In this document: positions 16,251-23,953 of the stretch, in pieces
Position numbering within the stretch: the first letter of the stretch is position 1
Layout of the letters: the number at the start of each line of letters is the position of its first letter
DNA from: Hartmannibacter diazotrophicus
GTDB lineage: Bacteria > Pseudomonadota > Alphaproteobacteria > Rhizobiales > Pleomorphomonadaceae
Direction: 5' to 3'
Length of the DNA: 64,000 nt
NCBI RefSeq assembly: GCF_900231165.1
Contig: NZ_LT960614.1
Coordinates: 248,001-312,000, forward strand
Position numbers and translations under genes: made by a program
Notes under the pieces: model-generated
Told to the model about the DNA's origin: nothing
The model's database searches: none
What the model saw: only the letters and a program-made list of their open reading frames with translations

Positions 16251-16703
16251 TCAGGACGCATCCTGCCGCTGGCACCGAAGGGTCTCGCCGGCCTCGGGCA
16301 GACGGCAGTCCAGCCTGATCGGCGGTTCGGAGCGTCCCGCCTGCCGCTCCAGGCGCACATCGCTGCCCGACGTGACATCCTGACCTTGAAGTCCGCACCA
16401 CAGGCGTTGGATCGGCATGTTGTCCTCATGCTCGTTGAGGACGAAAATCTCTCCGGTTTTCGGATTCGACCAAAGCGTCGCCGTAATGGTTGCACCGGGA
16501 GCGGCCGCGCCGATGCTGGCGGAATACCAGTGCGCGAGCGCCGCGCCGCAGGCGATCGGCTGGTCGGCCTCGTTGGTGACATGGAAGGGAACCGCGACAA
16601 GATTTTCCGTTCCGCGATGGATGATCGGAGCCTCTTCCGCATGCGACGCCGCTATTGCGAACGACAAAAAGGCTGCGGCGGTCATCATGATTTTGGATTT
16701 CAT
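16251..16703 (-). CDS. Exported protein of unknown function
   Basis: A 150-residue protein with a clear signal peptide from the ATG at 16703 (MKSKIMMTAAAFLSFAIAASHAEE), preceded by GGAGAAGG. The mature part has four cysteines (IACGAAL, LWCGLQ, LDCRLP, LRCQRQ), which would form two disulfides in the periplasm. I do not recognise the family. It is divergent from the BMP transporter gene and lies upstream of the oxygenase operon on the same strand, with the motif-rich region between. It may belong to the same regulon, for instance as a periplasmic accessory, but nothing in the sequence shows this. Confidence 0.65.
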   Translation of the reverse strand: MKSKIMMTAAAFLSFAIAASHAEEAPIIHRGTENLVAVPFHVTNEADQPIACGAALAHWYSASIGAAAPGATITATLWSNPKTGEIFVLNEHEDNMPIQRLWCGLQGQDVTSGSDVRLERQAGRSEPPIRLDCRLPEAGETLRCQRQDAS

Positions 16704-16772
16704 GCCTTCTCCGATGGTTGGAGACTTCGAAGTTCGAAGATTGATCGGCGGATGAATTGAAAAATAGAAGTC

Positions 16773-16778
16773 TATAAT
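16773..16778 (+). promoter_or_regulatory. Likely -10 element of the BMP transporter operon
   Basis: A perfect TATAAT lies 28 bases before the BMP gene start in an A+T-rich gap. No good -35 hexamer is found at the right distance, which suggests an activator-dependent or weak promoter. Confidence 0.4.
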
Positions 16779-16805
16779 GTCGAAAAGCAAGTGGGGAACT
16801 GTAAC

Positions 16806-17837
16806 ATGAGAAAGATTCTTCTTGGAGGTGTTGCTCTTGCGTTGATGGCGGCGACGTCATTGGCGGGCGCGGCGGAACTGAAGTCCATCGCCATCCTGAC
16901 GCCCGAGGCGGGCACGGACTACGGCTGGAACCAGCAGGGCATCGATGCGGCCAAGGCGGCGGCAAAGGCCGCCGGCATCGAAGCCATGGTGGCCGATAAT
17001 CTCGGTTACGGCGATGTCCGCCCGACCCTGCGTGAACTCGCCGAGGACGGCGCCGGCCTGCTGATCGCCCATGCCAGCGGCTACAACACGGCGGCGCCCG
17101 AGATCGGTGCGGAAATGAGCGTGCCGGTGGCCATCGTCGACCGTCCGGACGCCCTGAAGGCCGGCGCGGTTGCCGACTACACTTGCTCCGGCCATGAGGG
17201 CTCCTATCTCGCCGGCCGGCTTGCCGCCAAGATGTCGCGCACGGGAACGGTCGGCATCGTCGTTTCCGGCGAGCCTCCGTCATGGAACTCCCAGTCGGCC
17301 GCCTTCGCCGAAGGAGCCAAGGCTGAGAAGTCGGACATCACCGTGCGTTACGCCGTGATCGGCCCGGCCGCCTATTCGGACGCCGCCGGCGGCAAGCGCG
17401 TCACCGAGGCGCTGATCGCGGCCGGTGCCGACATCATCTTCGGCCAGGGCAACGGCTCCAGCTTCGGCATGCTGCAGGCGGTCGAGACCACCAAGGCGAC
17501 GGACGGCGGCAAGGTCTATTTCATTGACGTCATCGGCGACAAGACGCCGATCGACAAGGGCTACCTGCTGAGTTCGGTCGTCTGGAACCTTGAGCCGGTC
17601 TATGCCGGCATGATCGAGGACATCAAGGCCGACAAGTTCGGCAGCCGCAACTACGGCATCGAGCTCAAGGACGATTCGGTGAGCCTCCTGAAGACCAAGC
17701 AGATCCCGGACGATGTCTGGGGCGAGGTCATGGCGCTGCGCCAGGACATCATCGACGGCAAGATCAAGGTCGAGCCGCATTTCGACGCCGACAGCGTGCA
17801 TGCGCTGGTGACCGAGATGGCGGTTGCCGCACAGTAA
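16806..17837 (+). CDS. BMP-family ABC transporter substrate-binding protein
   Basis: A 343-residue periplasmic binding protein of the basic membrane protein (BMP/Med) family. A signal peptide is clear (MRKILLGGVALALMAATSLAGAAE); the mature fold begins with SIAILTPEAGTDYGWNQQG, the usual BMP motif, and has TCSGHEGSYLAGRLAAKM and GADIIFGQGNGSS. A GTG at 16791 could extend it by five residues. BMP importers are best known for nucleosides and related heterocycles. Here the transporter sits inside a set of pyridine-type catabolic genes, so a B6 vitamer or another hydroxypyridine is a reasonable ligand. It heads a four-gene transporter operon. Confidence 0.88.
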   Translation: MRKILLGGVALALMAATSLAGAAELKSIAILTPEAGTDYGWNQQGIDAAKAAAKAAGIEAMVADNLGYGDVRPTLRELAEDGAGLLIAHASGYNTAAPEIGAEMSVPVAIVDRPDALKAGAVADYTCSGHEGSYLAGRLAAKMSRTGTVGIVVSGEPPSWNSQSAAFAEGAKAEKSDITVRYAVIGPAAYSDAAGGKRVTEALIAAGADIIFGQGNGSSFGMLQAVETTKATDGGKVYFIDVIGDKTPIDKGYLLSSVVWNLEPVYAGMIEDIKADKFGSRNYGIELKDDSVSLLKTKQIPDDVWGEVMALRQDIIDGKIKVEPHFDADSVHALVTEMAVAAQ

Positions 17838-17847
17838 GCCGTGACGT

Positions 17848-17882
17848 GGGGCGGCCGCGGCGCTTTCCGGCGCGGCCGCCCC
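17848..17882. other. Strong intercistronic hairpin after the binding-protein gene
   Basis: GGGGCGGCCGCG (17848-17859) pairs perfectly with 17871-17882 around an 11-base centre. No T-run follows. A stable hairpin directly behind a solute-binding protein gene is a common device to make more binding protein than membrane components. Confidence 0.6.
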
Positions 17883-17977
17883 CGTTGGCCCCGCAGACAT
17901 TTGCCGGCATGCGCCGGCAAAACGCGGATGACCGGACGGGCCGGGGGCAGCGGTCCGCCCAGATGAACGAAGGTCTC

Positions 17978-19555
17978 ATGTCCCTTACCCACCCAACCGT
18001 CTCGCAAGAATCTCCCCAGAAGGCAGAGCCGCTGATCCGCCTCGACCGGATCTCGAAGCGCTTTCCCGGGGTCGTCGCCAACGACGAGGTCTCGGTCGAT
18101 ATCTGGCCGGGCGAGGTTCATGTGCTTCTGGGCGAAAACGGCGCCGGCAAGTCGACGCTGGTCGGCATTCTGTCCGGCATTCAGCGCCCGGACGACGGCA
18201 ATATCCTGATCGACGGCAAGGAGGCCGACATTCCGACGCCGGCGGCGGCGCTATCGCTCGGCATCGGCACGGTCTTCCAGCACGCAATGCTCGTGCCGAC
18301 CCTGACCGTGGCCGAGAATATCGCGCTCGGCGGCGCGCCGCTCGGCCGTCCGGACCGGACGGGGATTGCCGGTGACATGGCGCGGGTCTGTGCCGATCTT
18401 GGCATCTCTGTCGACCCCAATGCCAAGGTCGGGCAACTGTCCCTTGGCGAACAGCAGCAGGTCGAGATCGTCCGGGCCGTGATGCGCCAGAGCCGCGTCC
18501 TCATCCTCGATGAAGCGACCGCCATGCTGACGCCGAAGGGCGCTGAAGAGTTGGGCGCCCTGATGGGCCGCCTCGTCGCGCGCGGCTTCGCGGTCATCTT
18601 CATCACCCACAAGCTCAACGAGGCGCTGGCCTATGGCCACCGCATCACCGTCCTCAGGCTCGGCCGCAAGGTCGGCGAACTGGGGCCGGACGACCTGGAA
18701 CGCCTCGGTCCGAAGGATGCGACCGACGAAGTGATCCGGCTGATGTTCGGAGAGCGCACGGCTGCCGGACCAGGCGAGGAGGCGCATGTGCGCCGGACGC
18801 CCCTGACCCCGGTGCCGGTCTTCGAGATTCGCGACCTCTCCGTCAGCGATCCGCTGGTGCCCGTCGAGGACGTCAGCTTCGGCATCCGGGCCGGCGAGAT
18901 TTTCGGCCTCGCCGGCATCGACGGCAACGGCCAGAAGCAGTTTGCCGAGGCGCTGGCCGGCCAGAGGCCGATCGCCTCCGGCGAAGTCATTCTCAGCGGC
19001 GCCGAGATCGGGCATCTTTCGCCCGGCAACCGCCGCAGGATCGGCCTGCGCTACGTCACCGACGACCGGCTCGGCGAGGGGACCGTCGGCGCCTTCCCGA
19101 TTTCGCTCAACCTGCTCTTGAAGCAGGTCGGCGAGCAGCCCTTCTGGAACCGTGGATTCGAGCAGTCATCCGCGATCGCGGACCATGCCCGTCAGCTCGT
19201 CTCCGATTTCGATGTGCGCACGCCGGGGATCGAGACGCCGATCGGCAAGCTCTCCGGTGGCAACATCCAGAAGGCGCTTCTGGCGCGCGAACTCACCGGC
19301 GATGCGCGGGTGGTGATCTTCGCCAAACCCACCTATGGCCTCGACGTCCAGAACATCCGCGCCACCCGCGACCGCATCCGCGCGGCGGCGGACCGGGGGC
19401 TGGCGGTGCTGCTGATCTCGACGGATCTGGAGGAGGTTCTGGAACTGTCGGACCGGATCGCGGTGATGTCCCAGGGCCGGATTGTCGGAACAACGGAAAA
19501 CGACACGGGCGCACGCACGCGCGTCGGTGCGATGATGAGCGGAGTTGCGGCGTGA
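17978..19555 (+). CDS. ABC transporter ATP-binding protein with two ATPase domains (BMP/sugar type)
   Basis: A 525-residue tandem ATPase. The first domain has Walker A GENGAGKST, signature LSLGEQQQ and Walker B VLILDEAT; the second has the degenerate Walker A GIDGNGQKQF and signature LSGGNIQKALLAREL usual for the second half of RbsA/YufO-like proteins. I start it at the ATG 17978 (AAGG a few bases upstream); an in-frame ATG at 17963 is possible. It ends with a 4-base overlap into the first permease gene. It energises the importer whose binding protein is encoded at 16806. Confidence 0.9.
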   Translation: MSLTHPTVSQESPQKAEPLIRLDRISKRFPGVVANDEVSVDIWPGEVHVLLGENGAGKSTLVGILSGIQRPDDGNILIDGKEADIPTPAAALSLGIGTVFQHAMLVPTLTVAENIALGGAPLGRPDRTGIAGDMARVCADLGISVDPNAKVGQLSLGEQQQVEIVRAVMRQSRVLILDEATAMLTPKGAEELGALMGRLVARGFAVIFITHKLNEALAYGHRITVLRLGRKVGELGPDDLERLGPKDATDEVIRLMFGERTAAGPGEEAHVRRTPLTPVPVFEIRDLSVSDPLVPVEDVSFGIRAGEIFGLAGIDGNGQKQFAEALAGQRPIASGEVILSGAEIGHLSPGNRRRIGLRYVTDDRLGEGTVGAFPISLNLLLKQVGEQPFWNRGFEQSSAIADHARQLVSDFDVRTPGIETPIGKLSGGNIQKALLARELTGDARVVIFAKPTYGLDVQNIRATRDRIRAAADRGLAVLLISTDLEEVLELSDRIAVMSQGRIVGTTENDTGARTRVGAMMSGVAA

Positions 19556-20634
19556 CGGCGGAAACGAGCGGCATGAACATGGGCCTTGCCGGCCAGCCGG
19601 CGGCGTGGCGTTCGCTGGTGCGGATCCTTCTCCTCACCGTGGGGCCGGTCCTCGTGGCGCTGGCGATCGGCGGCCTGATCCTCATGGTCCTCGGCGTCGA
19701 CCCGCTGGCCTACTACGCCTATGTGGTCAAGCGCGGCCTCATGTCCTCGATCGGCTTCCAGGCGACGCTGACACGCATGGCGCCGCTGCTGCTGCTGGCG
19801 GCAAGCCTGATCGTCGCCTTTCGCGCCGGCATCTGGAATCTCGGCGGCGACGGCCAGTTCCTGCTGGGCGCGGTCGTCGTCGCGGCGACCGGTCCTCTGC
19901 TGGTCGGTCATCTGCCCTACTGGGGCGTGCTCATCGTCTGCATGGTCGTCGGCATGGCCGTCGGCGCGCTCTGGTCGATCCTGCCGGCCCTGCTCAAGGC
20001 GTTTCAGGGCGTCAACGAGATCATCACAAGCCTGATGATGACCTTCCTCGGCATTTCCCTCGCCAATGTTCTCGTCAAGCTTCTCTTCTGGGACCCCGGC
20101 ACCACGGTGCCCCAGACCCGCACCCTGGAGGTCGTCGATCGCCTGCCGCGCCTATTCGGCACGACCGTTTCCAGCGGCTTCTTCATCGGCCTCGTCGCGG
20201 TGCTGCTCGTCCATGTGATGATGACGCGCACGGCCTTCGGCCTGAAGCTCAGGATCGTCGGCGCCAATCCGCGCGCAGCGGTCCATGCCGGTCTCTCGGT
20301 GCCGATGCTCACCGTGGCGGTGTTTGCGATCTCTGCCGCCCTTGCCGGCCTTGCCGGCGCGGTCGAGATCCTCGGCGTGCAGGGCAACGTGCGCGCCGAC
20401 TGGAACCCGGCCTACAGCCTCACTGTCGTGCCGCTGGTCTTCCTGGCCCGCTTCAACGGCTTTGCCACCATCGCCTTCGTCTTCCTCTTCTCGGTCCTCT
20501 CCATCGGCGGCGAGAGCGCGGCGCGGCGCATGGGCGTGCCGAATTTCTTCACGCTGGTCATCGTGGCGCTGCTGCTCATCGTGCTCGGCCTTGCCGAATA
20601 TCTCGACCAGCGCCGACGCGCGGGAGGCAACTGA
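19552..20634 (+). CDS. ABC transporter permease 1 (BMP/nucleoside type, YufP-like)
   Basis: A 360-residue inner-membrane permease with about eight to ten hydrophobic helices. Typical segments are RAGIWNLGGDGQFLLGAV, VNEIITSLMMTFLGI and GANPRAAVHAGLS, the last being the cytoplasmic coupling loop that contacts the ATPase. It begins with GTG at 19552, overlapping the ATPase stop codon. The second permease starts 5 bases after its end. Together they form a heterodimeric channel. Confidence 0.88.
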   Translation: MTAETSGMNMGLAGQPAAWRSLVRILLLTVGPVLVALAIGGLILMVLGVDPLAYYAYVVKRGLMSSIGFQATLTRMAPLLLLAASLIVAFRAGIWNLGGDGQFLLGAVVVAATGPLLVGHLPYWGVLIVCMVVGMAVGALWSILPALLKAFQGVNEIITSLMMTFLGISLANVLVKLLFWDPGTTVPQTRTLEVVDRLPRLFGTTVSSGFFIGLVAVLLVHVMMTRTAFGLKLRIVGANPRAAVHAGLSVPMLTVAVFAISAALAGLAGAVEILGVQGNVRADWNPAYSLTVVPLVFLARFNGFATIAFVFLFSVLSIGGESAARRMGVPNFFTLVIVALLLIVLGLAEYLDQRRRAGGN

Positions 20635-20638
20635 TCTC

Positions 20639-21574
20639 ATGAACGCGCTCTTCACCGAAGCCTTCCTGACCGCGCTGCTGCTTGGGGCCGTCACCGCGGG
20701 GATTCCGCTGATGCTCGCAGGGCTTGGCGAGCAGATCTCCGAGAAGGCCGGCGTCCTCAACATCGGCATCGAGGGCATGATGCTCTTCGGCGCCTATTGC
20801 GGATTTCTGGCCGCCTACGGCACCGGCTCGATCTGGCTCGGCTTCCTCGCGGGCGCCGCCGGCGGCATGGCCGTGGCAAGCCTGATGGCGCTCTTCTGCG
20901 TGCGGCTCGGCCTCAGCCAGATCGTCATCGGCATCGCGCTGACGCTCGGCGCCGAGGGGCTGACGGCGCTGCTGCATCATTTCCAGTTCTCGCAGAGCTA
21001 TCCCCGTCTGCCGGCGGTCGAGACCTTGCCGATCCCGGGCCTTGCGTCGCTGCCCGTGGTCGGACCGGCGCTGTTCGATCGCCCGCCGATCATCTATCTC
21101 GCCGTCGCGGCCATCGTGCTCACGGGCTTCGTCTTCCGCTCCACCCATTTGGGGCTGGCGCTTCAGGCGGCCGGCGACAAGCCCGCAGCCCTTGATGCGG
21201 CGGGCGTGAATGTCACCGCCATTCGCAGCGGCGCGGTGCTGACGACGGGCGTGCTGGCGGGCCTCGGCGGCGCGTTCATGGCCGAGGTGGGGGCGGGCAT
21301 CTTCGTGCCCTTCATGACCAACGGTAACGGCTTCATCGGCATCGTCCTGGCGATGCTAGCGCGCGGTCGTCCGAGCCTCGTCCTCGTCGGGGCGCTCGTT
21401 TTCGGAGCCTGCCTGTCGGCGACGACCGCGCTGCAGGTGGCCGGCGTCGATATCCCGACCGACGTCATCCAGATGCTGCCCTTCGCGGTCGTGCTGCTAA
21501 TTCTCGTGCTCTTCGGCCGGCAGGCGAGCCTGCCGGCGGCGCTTGGCATCCATTATCAGCGAGGCGCGCGATGA
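20639..21574 (+). CDS. ABC transporter permease 2 (BMP/nucleoside type, YufQ-like)
   Basis: A 311-residue permease. It carries ISEKAGVLNIGIEGMMLFGAY near the N-terminus, a hallmark of this permease type, and the coupling loop AGDKPAALDAAGVN. The ATG at 20639 follows the stop of permease 1 by 4 bases, so the two are surely cotranscribed. It ends only 24 bases before the convergent aminotransferase gene; I see no terminator in that gap. Confidence 0.88.
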   Translation: MNALFTEAFLTALLLGAVTAGIPLMLAGLGEQISEKAGVLNIGIEGMMLFGAYCGFLAAYGTGSIWLGFLAGAAGGMAVASLMALFCVRLGLSQIVIGIALTLGAEGLTALLHHFQFSQSYPRLPAVETLPIPGLASLPVVGPALFDRPPIIYLAVAAIVLTGFVFRSTHLGLALQAAGDKPAALDAAGVNVTAIRSGAVLTTGVLAGLGGAFMAEVGAGIFVPFMTNGNGFIGIVLAMLARGRPSLVLVGALVFGACLSATTALQVAGVDIPTDVIQMLPFAVVLLILVLFGRQASLPAALGIHYQRGAR

Positions 21575-21597
21575 TCGAACCGCGCGCCCTTCCAGCC

Positions 21598-22773
21598 TCA
21601 GCTGGCGTCGATCGCCGCGAGCACGGCCGCGGTTCCGGTGCCGATATCGACGCTGTGGCCGAGCGCGGTGAGCGCGCCGCCATAGGCCGCGACCGCCACC
21701 AGCGCATAGAGCGGCTGCGCCGTCGGGCCCATGTGGCCAATGCGGGTCAGGCGACCGAGTGTCTCGCCCCGGCCGGACGAAAGGACGACACCGTAGCGGG
21801 CGCGGACCTCGGCCCGCAGTGCCGCCTCGTCGATACCGTCAGGCGTGCGCACGGCGGTGGCCGTCGGCGAGGCGAAGCCTTCGGACTTCGGCCAGAGCGC
21901 AAGGCCCATCGCCTGCATGCCGGCGCGGCAGGCCTTCGCCGTCAGCGCGTGGCGGGCCCAGACGTTTTCCGGTCCTTCGCTTACATAGAGGTCGATCGCC
22001 GCCTCGAGGCCGTTGATCTCGGCCACCGACGGCGTGAAGGGGAAGGGCTCGCTGCTCTTCCAGGCATCTTCCCAGTCGAGGATCGACAGGATCGAGGCGC
22101 GCGGCGCTTCCGCCGTCGCCTTCATCTTGGCCCAGGCCTTCCTGGACAAGCCGAGGATCGAGAGCGCCGGCGGGCAGCCGAGGCACTTGTTCGGTCCCGT
22201 GATGAAGAAGTCGGCGTTGGCGCTCGCAGCGTCGATCGCCATGCCGCCGAAGGAGGAAACGGCGTCGACGAGGAACAGCGCACCATGCGCCTGGACGATC
22301 GCGCCGATCTCGCCGACCGGGTTGATGGTGCCCGACGGCGTGTCGTGATGGCAGGCTGCGACGACGGTGACCTCGGGGTGCTGCTTCAGCATTGCGGCGA
22401 CATCGGCCGGGTCGATGACCTCATCATAGGGAACCGCGAGCTCGAGCACCTTCGCGCCGTTGCGTGCGGCCCAGCCCTCGAAGCCCTTGGCGTAGACACC
22501 CGAGACGAGGTTGAGGACGACGTCGTCCTTGCCGATGGCCGAGGCCGCCGCCGCCTCGAGCCCGAGGATCGGTTCGCCCTGGAGCAGCAGCGGCACCGTC
22601 TCGGATTTCACGATCGGCTGGAGCTTCTCGCACACCCGCTGGTAGGTCGCCTGGAAGGCCGGGTCGTAGTCGTAGAGGACGGGCGCGGCGAGGCCCCGAA
22701 GGACGGCTGGGTAGGCGTCGACGGGACCGGTGGTCAGCGTGAAGACCGGGCTGTCGGTCGGGGCGTAGCGCAT
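21598..22773 (-). CDS. ppaT: Pyridoxamine-pyruvate aminotransferase
   Basis: A 391-residue fold-type-I aminotransferase (class V) that matches Mesorhizobium pyridoxamine-pyruvate aminotransferase nearly throughout, as far as I can recall that sequence. It moves the amino group of pyridoxamine to pyruvate, giving pyridoxal and alanine, and uses Lys rather than a PLP cofactor cycle. Lys196 in TGPNKCLG and the substrate-binding Arg335 and Arg344 (SSGRGETLGRLTRIGHMG) correspond to Lys197, Arg336 and Arg345 of the characterised enzyme. Start: three in-frame ATG (22785, 22779, 22773); GAGG sits 6 bases before the one at 22773, which also matches the known N-terminus. It marks the neighbourhood as vitamin B6 catabolism. 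Confidence 0.9.
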   Translation of the reverse strand: MRYAPTDSPVFTLTTGPVDAYPAVLRGLAAPVLYDYDPAFQATYQRVCEKLQPIVKSETVPLLLQGEPILGLEAAAASAIGKDDVVLNLVSGVYAKGFEGWAARNGAKVLELAVPYDEVIDPADVAAMLKQHPEVTVVAACHHDTPSGTINPVGEIGAIVQAHGALFLVDAVSSFGGMAIDAASANADFFITGPNKCLGCPPALSILGLSRKAWAKMKATAEAPRASILSILDWEDAWKSSEPFPFTPSVAEINGLEAAIDLYVSEGPENVWARHALTAKACRAGMQAMGLALWPKSEGFASPTATAVRTPDGIDEAALRAEVRARYGVVLSSGRGETLGRLTRIGHMGPTAQPLYALVAVAAYGGALTALGHSVDIGTGTAAVLAAIDAS

Positions 22774-23120
22774 GGACATCCTCATGTTTGTCGGTGGACG
22801 GGAAGAGACTTTCGGCGCTGGTTGCGACCAATTTCAACCGAAAAACCGATTTTGGTTGGAGATTGGCATCAATGAAAGGTCGAGGCAACCGAAAACCGGT
22901 CTCGATGAGAAGTAGAGTTTTATCAAGTTCGTACGTTGGTTGAGGCGGTTGAAGCCTTCGTTTCCTTGGTTCGTGCAACAGGTGGCTTCGGTGGAAAATT
23001 GTCGCTCAGGCGCAAAAATACTCGACCATATGACAACCAATGTTGTAACCAGCGGCCCGAAGGCCTACAATTTTGGGCGACAGGATCGTGGATAGCGAAA
23101 ATTCAGGGCGGAGAAACGGT
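22774..23120. promoter_or_regulatory. Divergent control region between aminotransferase and GntR gene
   Basis: A gene-free, A+T-rich stretch of about 350 bases. It contains CAACCGAAAA (22835-22844) facing TTTTGGTTG (22850-22858), a near-palindromic operator, and looser copies near 22886-22895 (CAACCGAAAA), 22934-22942 and 23034-23047. The same motif family is present at 15856-16089 before the oxygenase operon. I expect the GntR regulator encoded at 23121 to bind here. Confidence 0.6.
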
Positions 23121-23834
23121 GTGAGCTCGATCGGAACGGCAGCGGACAAGAGTACGCGAAAGGAGCGCAGGGCCTCCGGGGCGGACGATGCTGCCTTCGA
23201 GGAACTCATGGAGTCGCTGCGCAACATTATCGCTCAGACCGGCGGCCTGCCGCCCGAGCGGACGGTGGCCGAGGAACTGAGTGTCAAGCGGCACACCTTG
23301 CGGCGGGCCTTGGGGCTCTTGCGCGAGAACGGCGAATTGGAGCCGGCCCGCGCGGGCCGCCGGGCGAACACGCGCGAGCCGCAGGGCAACAACCTCATCA
23401 ACTCCACCAATCCGCTGGAGGTGATGGAGTTGCGCCTGATGCTGGAGCCCGCGTTGGCGAGGCTTGCCGCCCTGCGCGCCTCGCCGGCCGAGATAGAGCG
23501 CATCCGGCGCGCGGCGACGACCGCGCCCGGTGCCGATCCCAACGGCGCCGACATGACCTTCCACAAGGCGATCGCCGCCGGCTCGCGCAATTCGCTTGCG
23601 TCCGAGCTCTATGTGATCCTGCACCGGGTCGCCAACGACGGCCGGCTGCGCTTTACCGACAGCGACGCCAACCTGGTTCCCGAGCGCGTTCGCATGCGCG
23701 ATGCCGAGCACCTCCAGATCGCCGAGGCCATCGCCTCCCGCGATCCGGAAGCGGCCGAGCGCGCCATGTGGCAGCATCTTCTCGCGATCCAGCAGAAGAT
23801 TACCGGACGGCTTGCCCCGGGCGGCTCGCTCTAG
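23121..23834 (+). CDS. GntR-family transcriptional regulator, FCD subfamily (probable B6-pathway regulator)
   Basis: A 237-residue regulator: winged helix near residues 30-95 (PPERTVAEELSVKRHTLRRALGLL, then an ARAGRRAN wing) and an FCD ligand-binding domain with the metal-type pattern intact (DMTFHKAI, AEHLQIAEAI, MWQHL). I chose the GTG at 23121, preceded by GGCGGAG; a TTG at 23073 would add 16 residues. It is divergent from the aminotransferase and followed after 120 bases by the pyridoxine-oxidase-like gene. MocR-type PLP-binding regulators usually act in B6 biosynthesis, but FCD regulators suit catabolism. Confidence 0.85.
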   Translation: MSSIGTAADKSTRKERRASGADDAAFEELMESLRNIIAQTGGLPPERTVAEELSVKRHTLRRALGLLRENGELEPARAGRRANTREPQGNNLINSTNPLEVMELRLMLEPALARLAALRASPAEIERIRRAATTAPGADPNGADMTFHKAIAAGSRNSLASELYVILHRVANDGRLRFTDSDANLVPERVRMRDAEHLQIAEAIASRDPEAAERAMWQHLLAIQQKITGRLAPGGSL

Positions 23835-23953
23835 GGCGCAAGGTCGCGCCGGGGCCGTGTGCTGTCCCGGCACAGTCTGAAAATCCTTTGATTGCCGGTG
23901 CCGTGGCGATGCGATTGCCGCGAACGGACGCCCCTTGTCTCGCGGAGGCTTTG

